Program-made: the position numbers and the translations under genes | Notes under the pieces: model-generated | Seen by the model: only the letters and a program-made list of their open reading frames with translations | Databases searched by the model: none | Told to the model about the DNA's origin: nothing | NCBI GenBank assembly: GCA_006384855.1 | Contig: VCJN01000005.1 | Span: 62,001 to 126,000 of the forward strand | Origin: Tetraselmis striata | Lineage: Eukaryota > Chlorophyta > Chlorodendrophyceae > Chlorodendrales > Chlorodendraceae | DNA: 64,000 nt | Direction of reading: 5' to 3' | In this document: one piece after another, positions 12,168 through 21,759 of the stretch | How the letters are laid out: each line of letters opens with the position of its first letter | Position numbering within the stretch: the first letter of the stretch is position 1

Positions 12168-12589
12168 GTGGCAGGTTGTGGAGGCTATGGCGGCTGCCCA
12201 GGAGCACCCCCCTGTGGATGCGGACGGGGAGGCTCGCTTGGTAACCGTCCATGAAGGCGATGACTTGTCCAGTGAATCACGCACCTTGCCCGGCGTGCGT
12301 TCAACACAACCCGGCTGGCGGAGGCCAAGCAGAACACTGGCTGCCATGGCGTGTGCCATGTGCATGTGGTCCTGGGCTATGTCAACATGGTCAACCTCTT
12401 CCCCCTCGCGCCGTTCCGCCTGTTTTTTTTTGGCTTGGGAAGGGACTTCTGGAGGAATTTGTCACCGTGCAGGGCCACATTGGATTCCGAGCTATGAAGC
12501 AGGAAGACCGGCGCCAGGCTTTAGTCCCGATACCCAGCAACTTTGGACGCGAGTTGCGCCCTTCGTTTGCAGTGTCCAAGAATCGAAAG
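12168..12589 (+). CDS. Likely downstream exons of the same transposon gene
   Basis: After a GGCAG acceptor at 12167 an open frame begins VVEAMAAAQEHPPVDADG. A second frame then encodes FNTTRLAEAKQNTGC, HVHVVLGYVNMVNLF and LAPFRLFFFGLGRDFW, which look like coding sequence (hydrophobic, ordered, few low-complexity residues) but match no family known to me. The last piece (MKQEDRRQALVPIPSNF to SKNRK) ends at AAAG|GTAACC followed by a long C tract (12594-12618), the same donor-plus-poly-C arrangement seen in host introns. Exon joining is uncertain and at least one frame change is needed. Confidence 0.4.
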
Positions 12590-12618
12590 GTAACCCCCCC
12601 CCCCCCCCCCCCCCCCCC

Positions 12619-12651
12619 CGGGCGTGGGCGTGGGCGTGGGCGTGGGCGTGA
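12619..12651 (+). repeat. GTGGGC hexanucleotide repeat
   Basis: Five head-to-tail GTGGGC units directly after the poly-C tract of the putative intron. Confidence 0.85.
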
Positions 12652-12699
12652 CGGCATTCCCCTCCATGACTGCAGGGTCAGGCAAGGTGACGGTGAAGT

Positions 12700-12972
12700 C
12701 CGGCTGGGTCATGGAGGACTGCTTGCACCACATGGAAACGTTTTCCATTCTTAACGCCGGTCCGCTGCTCGAGGAGGCCCGGGTGAAGGCGATCATGACC
12801 GAGAAGGAGCTTCGCGTCCCCAGGCGGTGCTTGGGCACATGTACAAGCGCATGCAAGGAGCTGCGTGGTTCGTCACGCGGTGGGGGTTGCAGAATGTGGT
12901 GACGGAGGAGGACGGCCCCGAGCGCAAGGCGCAGGTGGACGCGCTCACTAGGGAGGGGATGACTCGATACCC
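12700..12972 (+). CDS. Exon-like frame before the minisatellite
   Basis: The frame SGWVMEDCLHHMETFSILNA then LLEEARVKAIMTEKEL looks like coding. It continues in another frame as LGHMYKRMQGAAWFVTRWGL and VVTEEDGPERKAQVDAL before entering the 30-bp repeat. The product is unknown. The frame change could be a short unrecognised intron or a mutation. It belongs to the cargo of the CACTA element. Confidence 0.35.
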
Positions 12973-13226
12973 AGCGCGGCGCCAAGGCGCGGCGGCCGGG
13001 GCAGCGCGGCGCCAAGGCGCGGCGGCCGGGGGAGCGCGGCGCCAAGGCGCGGCGGCCGGGGCAGCGCGGCGCCAAGGCGCGGCGGCCGGGGGAGCGCGGC
13101 GCCAAGGCGCGGCGGCCGGGGCAGCGCGGCGCCAAGGCGCGGCGGCCGGGGCAGCGCGGCGCCAAGGCGCGGCGGCCGGGGCAGCGCGGCGCCAAGGCGC
13201 GGCGGCCGGGGCAGCGCGGCGCCAAG
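12973..13226. repeat. 30-bp GC minisatellite, about 8.5 copies
   Basis: The unit is GCGCGGCGCCAAGGCGCGGC plus GGCCGGGGCA, repeated head to tail with a C/G variant at one position. Thirty bases is a multiple of three, so the array is open in several frames on both strands (plus frame ARRQGAAAGA, minus frame GRRALAPRCP). A shorter array of related units occurs in Rep1 copies A (7780-7880), B (22295-22315) and C (41510-41565). Confidence 0.9.
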
Positions 13227-13805
13227 ACAACGCATACAGCGGAATCGGCGGAAAGGGATGCATTACAAGCTGTGGACGGCAGCCGCTGAAAACTATGCGG
13301 TCATGCCGCAACAACCCCAGCACTGGCTTCTGGATACCTCTGATCTGGCTGGCGGCGGCGGGCTGCGGGATGCAGGGCCGCATGACTGAGGTGGCGGTGC
13401 TGGTGAGCCCGGAGAGTCTGCATGCGGCGGAGGCGGCGCAGCCGCATAGGCACTAGACAATGCTCTGAAGCGAGCCCCAATTGTCCGCCCAGCGCCTGCC
13501 CCAATGTAACGCACCAGCTTGGCAGCAATTGGCAGCTCTTTTGCCCCCCCTCCACCCCACAGACACACTACCAATACCAGTTTCTCATCCCGGCGGGCAG
13601 TTGATGCGTATACCCAGGCTTGTGCGTACGCGGTGCGGGGGGGGGGGGGGGGGGAATCACTATAGCAAAGCTAGTGATGTGAGATATGAGTGCAGCAATA
13701 GATATTGTGCAAGATATAATACGATGGCATGCAAGCGGGTCCCCGCTCTTCCACAATCATTGGCCATGCTCCCTCTTGCCCCGCCCCCGGTGCCCTTTAG
13801 CTGCT

Positions 13806-14355
13806 CTCAGCATCCCGAGTGGGATGGGCGGGGCAGCGGTTGCTACCGAGTGAGGCGTAGCATCGTTTGCAGTAGCAACTGCAGCCTTTCCGGTGTGACG
13901 CCGCCTGGATGTAACCCAGCAGTACGCGCAAAGTGCAAGTGCAAGCTGCTGATCGCGGGGATCCCGCGCGGGGGGGGGGGGGGGGGGGGGGGGGGGGACA
14001 GCGGCTGTGGGATAGGCGCGGCAGCGGTTGCTACAGAGTGAGGCGTCGCATCGTTTGCAGTTAGTAGCAACGCAGCCTTTCCGGTTGCATAGTGTGACGC
14101 AGCCTGGATGTAACCCAGCAGGTCGCGCAAAGTGCAAGTGCAAGCTGCTGGTGGCGTGGATCCACGCGAGGTCGCAGGACGGTGCGCGAGGGGGGGGGGG
14201 GGGGGGGGGGGGGGGGTCAGCGGCTGTGGGATAGGCGGGGCAGCGGTTGCTACCGAGTGAGGCGTAGCATCGTTTGCAGTAGCAACGCAGCCTTTCCGGT
14301 TGCATAGTGTGACACCGCTTGGATGTAACCCAGCAGTACGCGCAAAGTGCAAGTG
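13806..14355. repeat. Three tandem units of about 190-220 bp with poly-G spacers
   Basis: The block GGTTGCTACCGAGTGAGGCG, followed by CGTTTGCAGTAGCAAC, then CTGGATGTAACCCAGCAG and GCGCAAAGTGCAAGTG, recurs at about 13838, 14027 and 14246. Units are separated by G runs of different length (13971-13997, 14191-14216), which account for most of the unit-length variation. Confidence 0.85.
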
Positions 14356-14397
14356 TTACACGTCCGTGTGCCCCACCCAATGACATTGCGCCCGACC

Positions 14398-15474
14398 TCA
14401 CTGACGGCATGTCTCGCTCTCCTTCAGCTCCTGGGCCGTCCGCCGCCTCACCCTGCGCACCCTACCAGCCGCGCGTGCCTTCTCGGAAGCCTCACACACG
14501 GCGGCGCGAGTCGCGTCGTGGAACGCGTCCCTGACATGGCGGAACTCCGCCCTCACCGTGGCCGTGGTCGGGCAGGGGACTGCCCGCTGATGGGTCGCCA
14601 TGCATGGGTACTTGGGGCCGCACAAAGCCGGGGTGCCGTCGCAGCAACACTCCCAGTCCGTCCGTTGGCCGCAGTCCACGCATGACGGGCGTCCGGCCAG
14701 GACACGCACATGATAGTGCATGTGGCCGCCTCCCGCCACTGCTCGTAGTGCTCCGGTCAACATGGCGACGAGCAAGTCGGCATGTCCCGCAAGTGGCTGC
14801 GGGGCGGGTGGCGCGAGCGCAGCCTCGCTCGCCTCGACAACCCCCTCAGCCCGATCAGTCGCCTCGACCACGGCCTCCTCCGCCTCCTGACGCGGCGCAC
14901 CAGGCGCATCATCGTCGCGTGGCAGGGCGTCCCCCCCCGCAACGGCGCCGTCGGCGGTGGCCGACGCCGTCGTGGCGGGGTGTTGTGAGGAGGTGGCCCT
15001 AGACATATGTGGGGCCGGCACCGCCATGTGTTGCTCCACATGCGGTGCGGTTCCTGACGCGACAGCTCCGTCGCACCAGTACCGGCGCCGGCACCCCACG
15101 CCTGCTGGGCTTACCACCAACCGGCATGTTTCCTTTGGGAGGCGGTTCATCCGCGTCGGAGGTGAGCGGCGGTGCCTGTGTGGGTGTGGATACTGCCCGG
15201 CCATTAGGGCTCCCGCCGCCTGCCGCTCTGCCGACCCACGCCGCGGCGTGTGCTGCGCCCCGCATAGTCGCCTCGAATATAATATACATGACGCGGGGAC
15301 GGGGGGGGGGGGGGGGGATTTGTGCGTTTTGTATGTCGGCGGAAAGGCGTGCGAAGCTGCGGCTGGCGAAGGTGGTGGAAGTAAGCGTGGCGGCGTCGGC
15401 GGCGTATTACCGTGCGTGCATGCGTGCGCAACCCCGCGGCAGCAAGCGCCGGACTCGGCGTGTGCCGGCGGCAC
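14398..15474 (-). CDS. Cys-rich ORF, possible transposase zinc-finger tail
   Basis: An open frame of about 358 codons. The N-terminal two thirds are Pro/Ala/Arg-rich and may include an intron or non-coding sequence. The conserved-looking part is near the C terminus: GRPSCVDCGQRTDW, then CCCDG, ALCGPKYPCMATHQ, followed by a Lys/Arg-rich helix. The order C-x2-C, W-x-C-x-C, L-C, C-x3-H resembles the RING-like zinc domain that closes piggyBac-type transposases, but the DDE core is not found upstream. It lies inside the CACTA element on the strand opposite to the BED/Tudor gene. The start codon is uncertain. Confidence 0.4.
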   Translation of the reverse strand: MPPAHAESGACCRGVAHACTHGNTPPTPPRLLPPPSPAAASHAFPPTYKTHKSPPPPPVPASCILYSRRLCGAQHTPRRGSAERQAAGALMAGQYPHPHRHRRSPPTRMNRLPKETCRLVVSPAGVGCRRRYWCDGAVASGTAPHVEQHMAVPAPHMSRATSSQHPATTASATADGAVAGGDALPRDDDAPGAPRQEAEEAVVEATDRAEGVVEASEAALAPPAPQPLAGHADLLVAMLTGALRAVAGGGHMHYHVRVLAGRPSCVDCGQRTDWECCCDGTPALCGPKYPCMATHQRAVPCPTTATVRAEFRHVRDAFHDATRAAVCEASEKARAAGRVRRVRRRTAQELKESETCRQ

Positions 15475-15784
15475 AGCTGCGAAGCCATGGACACGGTACG
15501 GGATGCCAAGTCTGGCTAAGCAACTGCCGAGGCTGGCGGCTTAACCCCCATGTCCGGCGGTTGAGGGACGGAAAGTGCGTAGAAGTTGATCGGCAAAGCG
15601 GGCATATAAGCCTGGCTGTGCTAGGTTCCTATTAAGTAATGGCGGTTTGTGCTAAGTAATTCGTAGGGGTGGACCCTGCAGCGCAGGTAGGGGGCGGTAT
15701 AAATGAGGCCGGGCACATATACTGTTCCACGAAACGACACTGTCGCACGTGTAGTTGAATAGACGCCCCCCCCCCCCCCCCCCC

Positions 15785-15852
15785 CCCCCCCGCCGGGTCG
15801 GCCCGCCGGGTCGGCCCGCCGGGTCGGCCCGCCGGGTCGGCCCGCCGACCCG
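15785..15852. repeat. 13-bp GC tandem repeat next to poly-C
   Basis: Five units of CGGGTCGGCCCGC follow a C run (15764-15791). A second C run lies at 15916-15939. Confidence 0.85.
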
Positions 15853-16046
15853 CCACGGCATGTAATATCTGTCATGCATCGCCGGGGTATGTGTGAGTGG
15901 ATGCCCCGCCGCCACCCCCCCCCCCCCCCCCCCCCCCCCATTTACACTTGTGCACTCATTAAGTTTGGGCTGGTTTCGGAGCAGTACATGTACATATGTA
16001 TATACATACAATGGAACGTAGGACCTGCGCGGAAAGAGGCGGGGCT

Positions 16047-16820
16047 GGCGGAGTGCGTTGGGGGTACGTAGAGTAGCGTGTTGGTGAGATTCAGGGTGCA
16101 TCGGACGCCGGATGCCCATCCACCCGGCGTAAAAGACGCGTAATATTCACACTATATTAACACGCAAATGTGTGAAAACCGGACATTCCGTGCCGGATGG
16201 GTGGGAATACGGCGTCCGATGAAGCGAAAACCCCAGCAACACGCTATTCTATGCACCGCCAATGCACTCCGCCAGCACCGCCTCATTCTCCGTCGATTTC
16301 GAAAACGCCTTCGCATTATCCACCGCTAATAATTGCAATTGCCACCGTGTAATGTTGTCACGATGTGCGCACACAACAACACTTACTACCGGTTCCGACG
16401 CGGATTGAGGCGAGGCTTGCGGAGTGCGTTGGGGGTGCGTAGAGTAGCGTGCTGCAAATAATTGGGGTGCATCGGACGCCGGATGCCCATCCACCCGGCG
16501 TAAAAGACGCGTAATATTCACACTTTATTAATGAACACACAAATGTGTGAAAATCGGACATTCCGTGCCGGATGGGTGGGAATACGGCGTCCGATGCAGC
16601 CAAAACCCAGCAACACGCTATTCTGTGCACCGCCAATTAATGCACTCCGCCAGCACCGCCTCATTCTCTGTCGATTTCGAAAACGCCTTCACATTATCCA
16701 CCGCTAATAATTGCAATTGCCACCGTGTAATGTTGTCACGATGTGCGCACACAACAACACTTACTACCGGTTCCGACGCGGATGGAGGCGAGGCTTGCGG
16801 AGTGCACTGGCGGTGCACAG
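16047..16820. repeat. Tandem array of nested palindromes (MITE-like)
   Basis: Two units of about 371-379 bp begin at 16047 and 16418, with a third start at 16797. Each unit holds a first palindrome (16047-16273; 16418-16651) whose ends GGCGGAGTGC and GCACTCCGCC are complementary and whose inner arms (CATCGGACGCC against GGCGTCCGATG) also pair for about 100 bases. A second palindrome (16274-16417; 16652-16796) has arms built on CACCGCCTCATTCTC and its diverged complement. The structure fits miniature inverted-repeat elements that inserted head to tail. Confidence 0.8.
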
Positions 16821-16924
16821 ACTAGCGGGAGACTAGATCCATTGTCGCTTATTTACAAGCACGGGCGGTGCTGCCAGACCTGATCGTCTACGGCCGATAT
16901 AATATTCACACTATATTAACATCG

Positions 16925-16966
16925 GTGCACACCGCCGCACACCGCCGCACACCGCCGCACAACGCT
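16925..16966. repeat. Short CACCGCCGCA tandem repeat
   Basis: Four units of about 9 bases (CACCGCCGCA-like), followed by alternating GCGCGC/ACATAT sequence. Confidence 0.7.
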
Positions 16967-17261
16967 GCGCGCGCACATTCGTCGCGCACATATATGCGCG
17001 CCCTACCGCACACATTATCCCGGATTCACTCGCCGTATCCATTACGCCGTGCTACTTCAACAATAAACATTGCGAAATTAGACCGACACAATGCCGCACC
17101 GACTAGCTCTTGACAATACGTGCATATAAATAGTAGTGGCGCGCTGCTCCTCGCCTCCGATGTGTCGTTGACTGCTGCGGAAGGCGGTCGTCGACTGGGT
17201 GTTAGTTTCTCCACCTCGGCCGCCCCCCCCCCCCCCCCCCCCTTCACCGCTCACAGCGCCA

Positions 17262-17868
17262 TGGCCGACCTCGCCCCCCCGGGCAAAAGTGGGCGGCGAG
17301 CCTTGTTGTCTCGCGTGTCCGCGCCGCCGGCATCGAGGAGGACGAGAAAGACATGAGGAAACGCGTGACAAGGTGGGCGCGCAACAAAACACTCCATCCT
17401 CCACATTAGCGCGCACCCACTCGTGGCTAACTTGTGCCGCGCGCAGGTTCGTCCGGGAGCGCCGTAAGGCCCACCTCAACGCCAAAGGCTTCCACAGTGC
17501 CAGCGGCGCAACTCGTGGAGGCCGAGGAGGCCGCATCCTCAGCCGCTTAAAGGCGAAACGATTGTGGCTTGTTGTGGGTGTCTGGGCACAGGGGGCGTCC
17601 CGACGCGAAGGTAAGGAAGCTCATGGCGGCGTCGTCGACGGCACAGCCTCCCGGGGTGGTGAAGACACTGACGGATGACAAGAAGCGGAAGAGGCCAGTG
17701 AAGAAACGCCGAGGTAAGAAACTGACGGTCGCGGAGTCGGAGGCGCAGGCGGAGGCGGAGGCGGAGGCGGAGGCGGAGGCGGAGGCGGAGGCGGAGGCGG
17801 AGGCGGAGGCAGCGAGATCGTCGAAGCGGAGGGTCCCCCGGGCACGCAAGAACAAGAACAAGCAGTAG
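17262..17868 (+). CDS. Lys/Arg-rich hypothetical protein with (Glu-Ala)n
   Basis: A possible first exon starts at ATG 17262 in a good context (GCGCCATGGCC) and encodes MADLAPPGKSGRRALLSRVS. A plausible intron ends at GCGCGCAG (17444), followed by RFVRERRKAHLNAKGF. A further open frame (17569-17868) encodes KVRKLMAASSTAQPPGVV, DDKKRKRPVKKRRGKKL and a (GAGGCG)n-coded Glu-Ala run, then SSKRRVPRARKNKNKQ and a stop. The composition suggests a nuclear, nucleic-acid-binding protein. The exon joins are not certain. No family is recognised, and it may be cargo of the CACTA element. Confidence 0.4.
17742..17810 (+). repeat. GGCGGA hexanucleotide microsatellite
   Basis: About eleven units coding Glu-Ala in the frame of the Lys/Arg-rich protein. 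Confidence 0.9.
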
Positions 17869-17916
17869 CCCCCGCCCTCTTACCCCCCTCCCCTCACTCC
17901 CCCGGCGGGAGCGGCG

Positions 17917-18013
17917 GGGGGGGGGGGGGGGGGGGCGGGGGGGGGGGGGGGGGGGGGGGGGCGGCGGGGGGACCACGCCCGCCCGCCTCCCCCCCCCCCC
18001 CCCCCCCCCCCCG
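17917..18013. repeat. Facing poly-G and poly-C tracts
   Basis: G runs at 17917-17960, interrupted by single C bases, are followed by C runs at 17989-18012. The two could pair into a G:C hairpin with a loop of about 25 bases. Confidence 0.85.
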
Positions 18014-18598
18014 GGGCCACATTCCCGATGGCAGCTGTCGCGAATATTGGAATTCAAACATTCTTCGGCAAACCGCTGCCTGCCCCCGCCCTCCCCCTCG
18101 CGAATATTTATGTAACGTGAGCACTCTTTGGCAAAACATGGCAGCCAAACCGCTCATCTGATGACCTTTGATCGGACGGCTGGCAGGCCCGTTCAGCAGT
18201 ACTAGCTATAATGTACACAAAATTCCCCACTTTGGCCGAATAGTACGGCTGCGATTTGCGCTCCCATGTACTAATAGTCGTAGTTATCCACAGGACCACT
18301 CGTCATCGCGCCCGGGTTCGTACTAGATACCCGGTACCGGCGTAATAAATATATCGCGTACTACCCGGTACCACACGGACAACCTTGTACCTTATACGTC
18401 AGTGCCATGTAACAATTCACCGGGCTAGTACTACCAGAATGATGACAAAAAGGATTTATCGCCCGCCGGCAATAACGCCGGATGTACTCGCACGTAACTG
18501 GATGGACGTGCCGCCACCAGCAGCAGCCTTCACGGATAAATAATAGTCGCTAGTAGTAGTGCTTCGTCACCCGTATGTCACATATGAATCTCACAGTG

Positions 18599-18601
18599 CT
18601 T
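18599..18601. repeat. CACTA target-site duplication (right)
   Basis: CTT immediately after the CAGTG end of the transposon. The following GCACCGGCGTTGAC rejoins the Rep1 sequence. Confidence 0.7.
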
Positions 18602-18731
18602 GCACCGGCGTTGACCGCCCGGTGCTGCGTTTGTTGTTGTTGCTCATGCGGCTGATGAGGACACGGCGCTTCTGTCGGCTCTCTTTCACGAATGCTGGCT
18701 GCGTGGCACTCAGACGGGAATCTCTTACCCT

Positions 18732-19103
18732 TTGAATAAGACACCGAGGTTTCACATCGCCGCGCCCCCGTACACCGAGCCGATCTGCTACGCTACCTTC
18801 AACTCCCGTGCCGGCTACACAGCTGAAAACCACTGCTACGCCAAGGAGACCGTCATTGCCGCATTCCGAGAGTACACCCCGCTCCCCTTCCTCCCAACCC
18901 CATTGCGACCATCCTTGTGGGTTGTGCTCACTGCGGATCTTGTGCTACCCAGGAAGCAGGCGAACGTGAGGAACTACCTCGCTCGGCACTACTTCCGGGA
19001 TGGGGGCAAGGACGCCCAAGGTAGGAAGATGGGACCATTGCCGAGCCAGGATCGAATCGCAAAGGCCCTCGACCTTGTAGAGATAGGTCTGGCAACAAAG
19101 TGA
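18732..19103 (+). CDS. Unrecognised 123-codon frame in Rep1 copy A
   Basis: The frame encodes TPRFHIAAPPYTEPICYATF, HCYAKETVIAAFREYTPL, SLWVVLTADLVLPRKQANV and QDRIAKALDLVEIGLATK before a stop. It has protein-like composition without low complexity, and begins without an ATG, so it is probably an exon or a fragment. It is absent from copy C, whose sequence skips this block. No family is recognised. Confidence 0.35.
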   Translation: MNKTPRFHIAAPPYTEPICYATFNSRAGYTAENHCYAKETVIAAFREYTPLPFLPTPLRPSLWVVLTADLVLPRKQANVRNYLARHYFRDGGKDAQGRKMGPLPSQDRIAKALDLVEIGLATK

Positions 19104-19420
19104 GCTCGCGGGAGATAATACAAATCCGGAAGGTGCCCCCCTCCTAACGTGGTATTCAAGGGCAATGAGGAGGTCTGCCAGGTGACGCCGCACTCGGAAG
19201 CCGCATGTGAGTCGCGTATGTTTTCGCAATTGTTAGATTACACAACCACAACCGCGAACAGTCCCGACGTTTGGTGTATGCCGGTCGTATTGAGTGTTCA
19301 ACGCTCGTCGGCTACGGGTTTTGGGTTTTGGAAACCCTGAAAACCCTAAAACCGGCCGCGGTGAACCGGATCGTGGCGCTGTTGCTAGCGAGCACCGCTG
19401 CGTCGCCATAGCTCAACGGC

Positions 19421-19770
19421 GTGGTGGGCGTGCTGAGGCAGCATCAGAAGAAGGCGGGCGGCATCATGGCACCAACGCGATCAAGAACCCGGCCGCCACG
19501 CAAGCCATCACCGGCGACAACGTCGACGAGGGCAGTAGCCCGCCCGGAGCGCCCGGCCAAGAAGGCCAAGCAGCCCGCCAAGTCGGCGGTTGAAGTGCCG
19601 GCCCGAGGCCGGGGCGGTGCTGGGGCCAGGGCGGGCGGTGGGCCGTTAGGCATCACGCGGGCGGGCAGCCGCCATGCCGCCATGGTAGTAATTGTAGCCG
19701 CTCCTGCCACCCGCGAGCAGGCACGACCGATCGCGGTCCCGGCCGAAGCCAAATGTAAATATTTTATTCC
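19421..19770 (+). pseudogene. Rep1 3'-terminal ORF, copy A
   Basis: This is the same coding block as copy C 44540-44911: KNxAATQAxxGDNVDEGSSP, a Lys/Pro-rich stretch (AKKAKQPAKSAVEVPARG) and an Arg/Gly-rich tail. Here the frame is shifted in the middle. It is followed by TGTAAATATTTTATT, which carries the algal-type TGTAA poly(A) signal. It is probably the last exon of a Rep1 gene. Confidence 0.45.
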
Positions 19771-19879
19771 GCCCACTGCGCGGCTCGCCACCCACTGCCG
19801 CGCGCTATCGCGCGCAACGATATACATACATAATCAAGACGCGAGATTGTCGGACTTCTAGATAGAGCCAAAAGCAAAA

Positions 19880-20045
19880 TAGCCCACCGCGATGACGTGT
19901 GATATGCCCCTAATGGAGTTTATTACGATTAGGTCACGACGGAACGACTACATGTTAGTGATGTCATTAGAATAGTAAGATTACGGGGTAATTGCATGGT
20001 ATTACATGTTGATTACAAGGTGGTCCGGTAGACTAGTGCAACGGG
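19880..20045 (+). repeat. ATTAC-rich dispersed repeat (copy 1)
   Basis: Shares collinear blocks with 48256-48425: ATTACGA, TCACGG-ACGACTAC, GGTATTACA and GATTACAAGGTGG. The dense GTAAT/ATTAC motifs recall transposon subterminal repeats. Confidence 0.6.
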
Positions 20046-20828
20046 CGGCCCCATGCAAGGTCGCGCTCAAGGCGGAGAAAGAGAAGTTCATGGGAATGGA
20101 GTGCGATGTTGTAAGTGACAGCACGCGTGCTAGCCATGCATTACTGCAACGGCGGAGCGCCGTGCGTGTGGCGCGGCCCGCTTCGGTTTGATGGCGGTGG
20201 AGACGGGCGCCGCCATGATCGGCGAGCAAGGGAAGGCTCTTCTTGGCGAGATGGTTCTGCACTGCTTCCGCAAGGCCCAAACAGCCTTAGAGGTGAAGAA
20301 GGCGCAAAAGACGCGGTGGTCGCAAGAGCTCTTAGGCGCGCTACATGTGTCTCCATACTGCTCCGCTCCATTCAGCAAAACTCCCGCACTAGCCTCCCGG
20401 ATTGTCTCGTAATCATACCGAAATGGCACGTAATCGCGATTTTCCCATGCGATTTTTCGTGTAATCGCCGTATATACCGTGTAGTTGCCACTTTTTGCTG
20501 AACTAAGCAGTCGCAATGACGTGCCCGACTCGCCCGCGTTCCGTAGTATACTATACCAATAGCATATTATGCCATCCCCACAGTACATTGGACCCTTATC
20601 GCGCACTCGCGGGTGTACCCGTAGTCGCTCTGGATTTCGCCACACTTTACTATAACGCCTCACAAGCTCCGTGACGACGCAACGGCCAACGGTACCGTAG
20701 GTCTCAAGCCGGCTAAGTTTCAATCGCGCTGCCACTTTATTACCATGCATCGTAGCAGCGTGAGCGCCAGTCACTAGCCCCTACCAACCCCGCCGCTGCG
20801 AGCCGCCGGCGCCGAATAGTGGTGTGTC

Positions 20829-21560
20829 ATGGGGCGTCGCAACTCCAAGCGCCGTATTCCAGAACCGGTGACCAAGAGAATCCGCCGCCGCTCGTGTGGC
20901 GCCGGCTTCATGAGGACTCATCAGTTCTACGACACGCACAGATGGGCGTGCGCCGACCCGCCTCCACCCACCGCCGCGCCTGTCGCAGCCGGTGGTGGTG
21001 ATGGCGCCCATGCTTGCGGCAGCTGCTGCACTGTACGGCCGTCACCCCTCTGATCCGTCCGGACGGGATCATACCGAAACGCGGGGCGAGCCGAGTGCAT
21101 CGATACCGTCGCCGCCGCCATCGCACCCGCTGCCCTCTCCGCCGCTCTCGTCTCCCCGAAACGAATCAGCGAGCCCCGCAATCAGCTTCGGGGAGGGGCG
21201 TTCGGCGTCGTCTCACGGTGGCCTGGCAGCAAGCATGGCAGCGCATGAGATGAATTCCGACCTTCATTACGTGGGCGCTGTCATGACCAAGACGTTCGGG
21301 ACGCGGGGGAGCTTTCCCAGCGGCCAGGTCCCCCCATCCCCAGGTGCCCTCCCTGACGTCCCGTTACACCTCCCATAGGCCCACCGCCGCCCAGTGATAG
21401 CCAGCCGTGTGTATCATCCAACATCCATGTCGCTAGTTGGAGATGGGACAACGAGGACACCGACCCGGCGGATAGGGAGCTGGTGACGCAGGTGATTTAT
21501 GACGACGGCGACTCGGAGGAGCTAGCTGAGCCAGACACACAACCGCTATACCTGATGACA
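20829..21560 (+). pseudogene. Rep1 ORF1 (Tudor-like), copy B
   Basis: The start MGRRNSKRRIPEPVTKRIRR is conserved in all three copies. A Pro/Ser-rich linker follows, then MAAHEMNSDLHYVGAVMTKT and FGTRGSF at a CAG|GTCCCCCC donor (21327/21328). After the intron comes WRWDNEDTDPADRELV and QVIYDDGDSEEL. Together the K-x-F-G, G-x-V and V-x-Y-D-D-G-D-x-E-E-L elements form a Tudor-like barrel, which in other proteins reads methylated histones. The acceptor of this copy has lost its AG in the position used in copy C (CATGCAG, 40991), and the upstream part changes frame, so this copy is probably inactive. Confidence 0.55.
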
Positions 21561-21759
21561 TAGCAGATGAGCGATAATTTCACTCACAGGTTGTCTCAAG
21601 GCGCCATTGACGCCTTGTTACCCGCGGTTCGCCCTAGACTTCCCTAGGCTGCCTATGTCGCGGCCATGCTCTGTGGGACAGTGGGAGGCCGCTGGCGCAT
21701 ACGATGCGGTGATTGTGTTGATTGTTATCATGCTGTGATTATGCGGTGATTATGTGCGG

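Larger units (their letters stand above)
10893..18598 (+). mobile_element. CACTA/EnSpm-type DNA transposon, 7.7 kb, inserted in Rep1
   Basis: The left end reads CACTGTGAGATTCA and the right end is its exact complement, TGAATCTCACAGTG. Similarity continues for about ten more bases with mismatches (GATGTGAC against ATATGTGAC). The element is flanked by CTT at 10890-10892 and CTT at 18599-18601, a 3-bp target duplication. Rep1 copy C shows the uninterrupted site at about 44235. CACTG ends and a 3-bp duplication are typical of CACTA elements. Cargo includes a BED-finger/Tudor ORF (11497-12089), further exon-like pieces to about 13450, a Cys-rich minus-strand ORF (14398-15474), a Lys/Arg-rich plus-strand gene (17262-17868), and many tandem and palindromic repeats. 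No DDE transposase core was recognised, so it may be non-autonomous or contain a diverged transposase. Confidence 0.82.
18602..19870 (+). mobile_element. Rep1 copy A, right part
   Basis: Continues the copy broken by the CACTA element. It matches copy C 44240-45010 at CGTTGAC...TGCTGCG (18610), GACGCCGCACTCGGAAGCC (19184), AAGAACC-GGCCGCCACGCAAGC (about 19480) and the terminal GAGATTGTCGG-CTT block (19845). It holds about 430 bp more than copy C between 18745 and 19180. Confidence 0.75.

Noticed and set aside
12521-13456. Long overlapping open frames on both strands (Ala/Arg/Pro-rich proteins of about 200 residues)
   Set aside because: They are produced by the 30-bp GC minisatellite, whose length is a multiple of three and which lacks stop codons in most frames.
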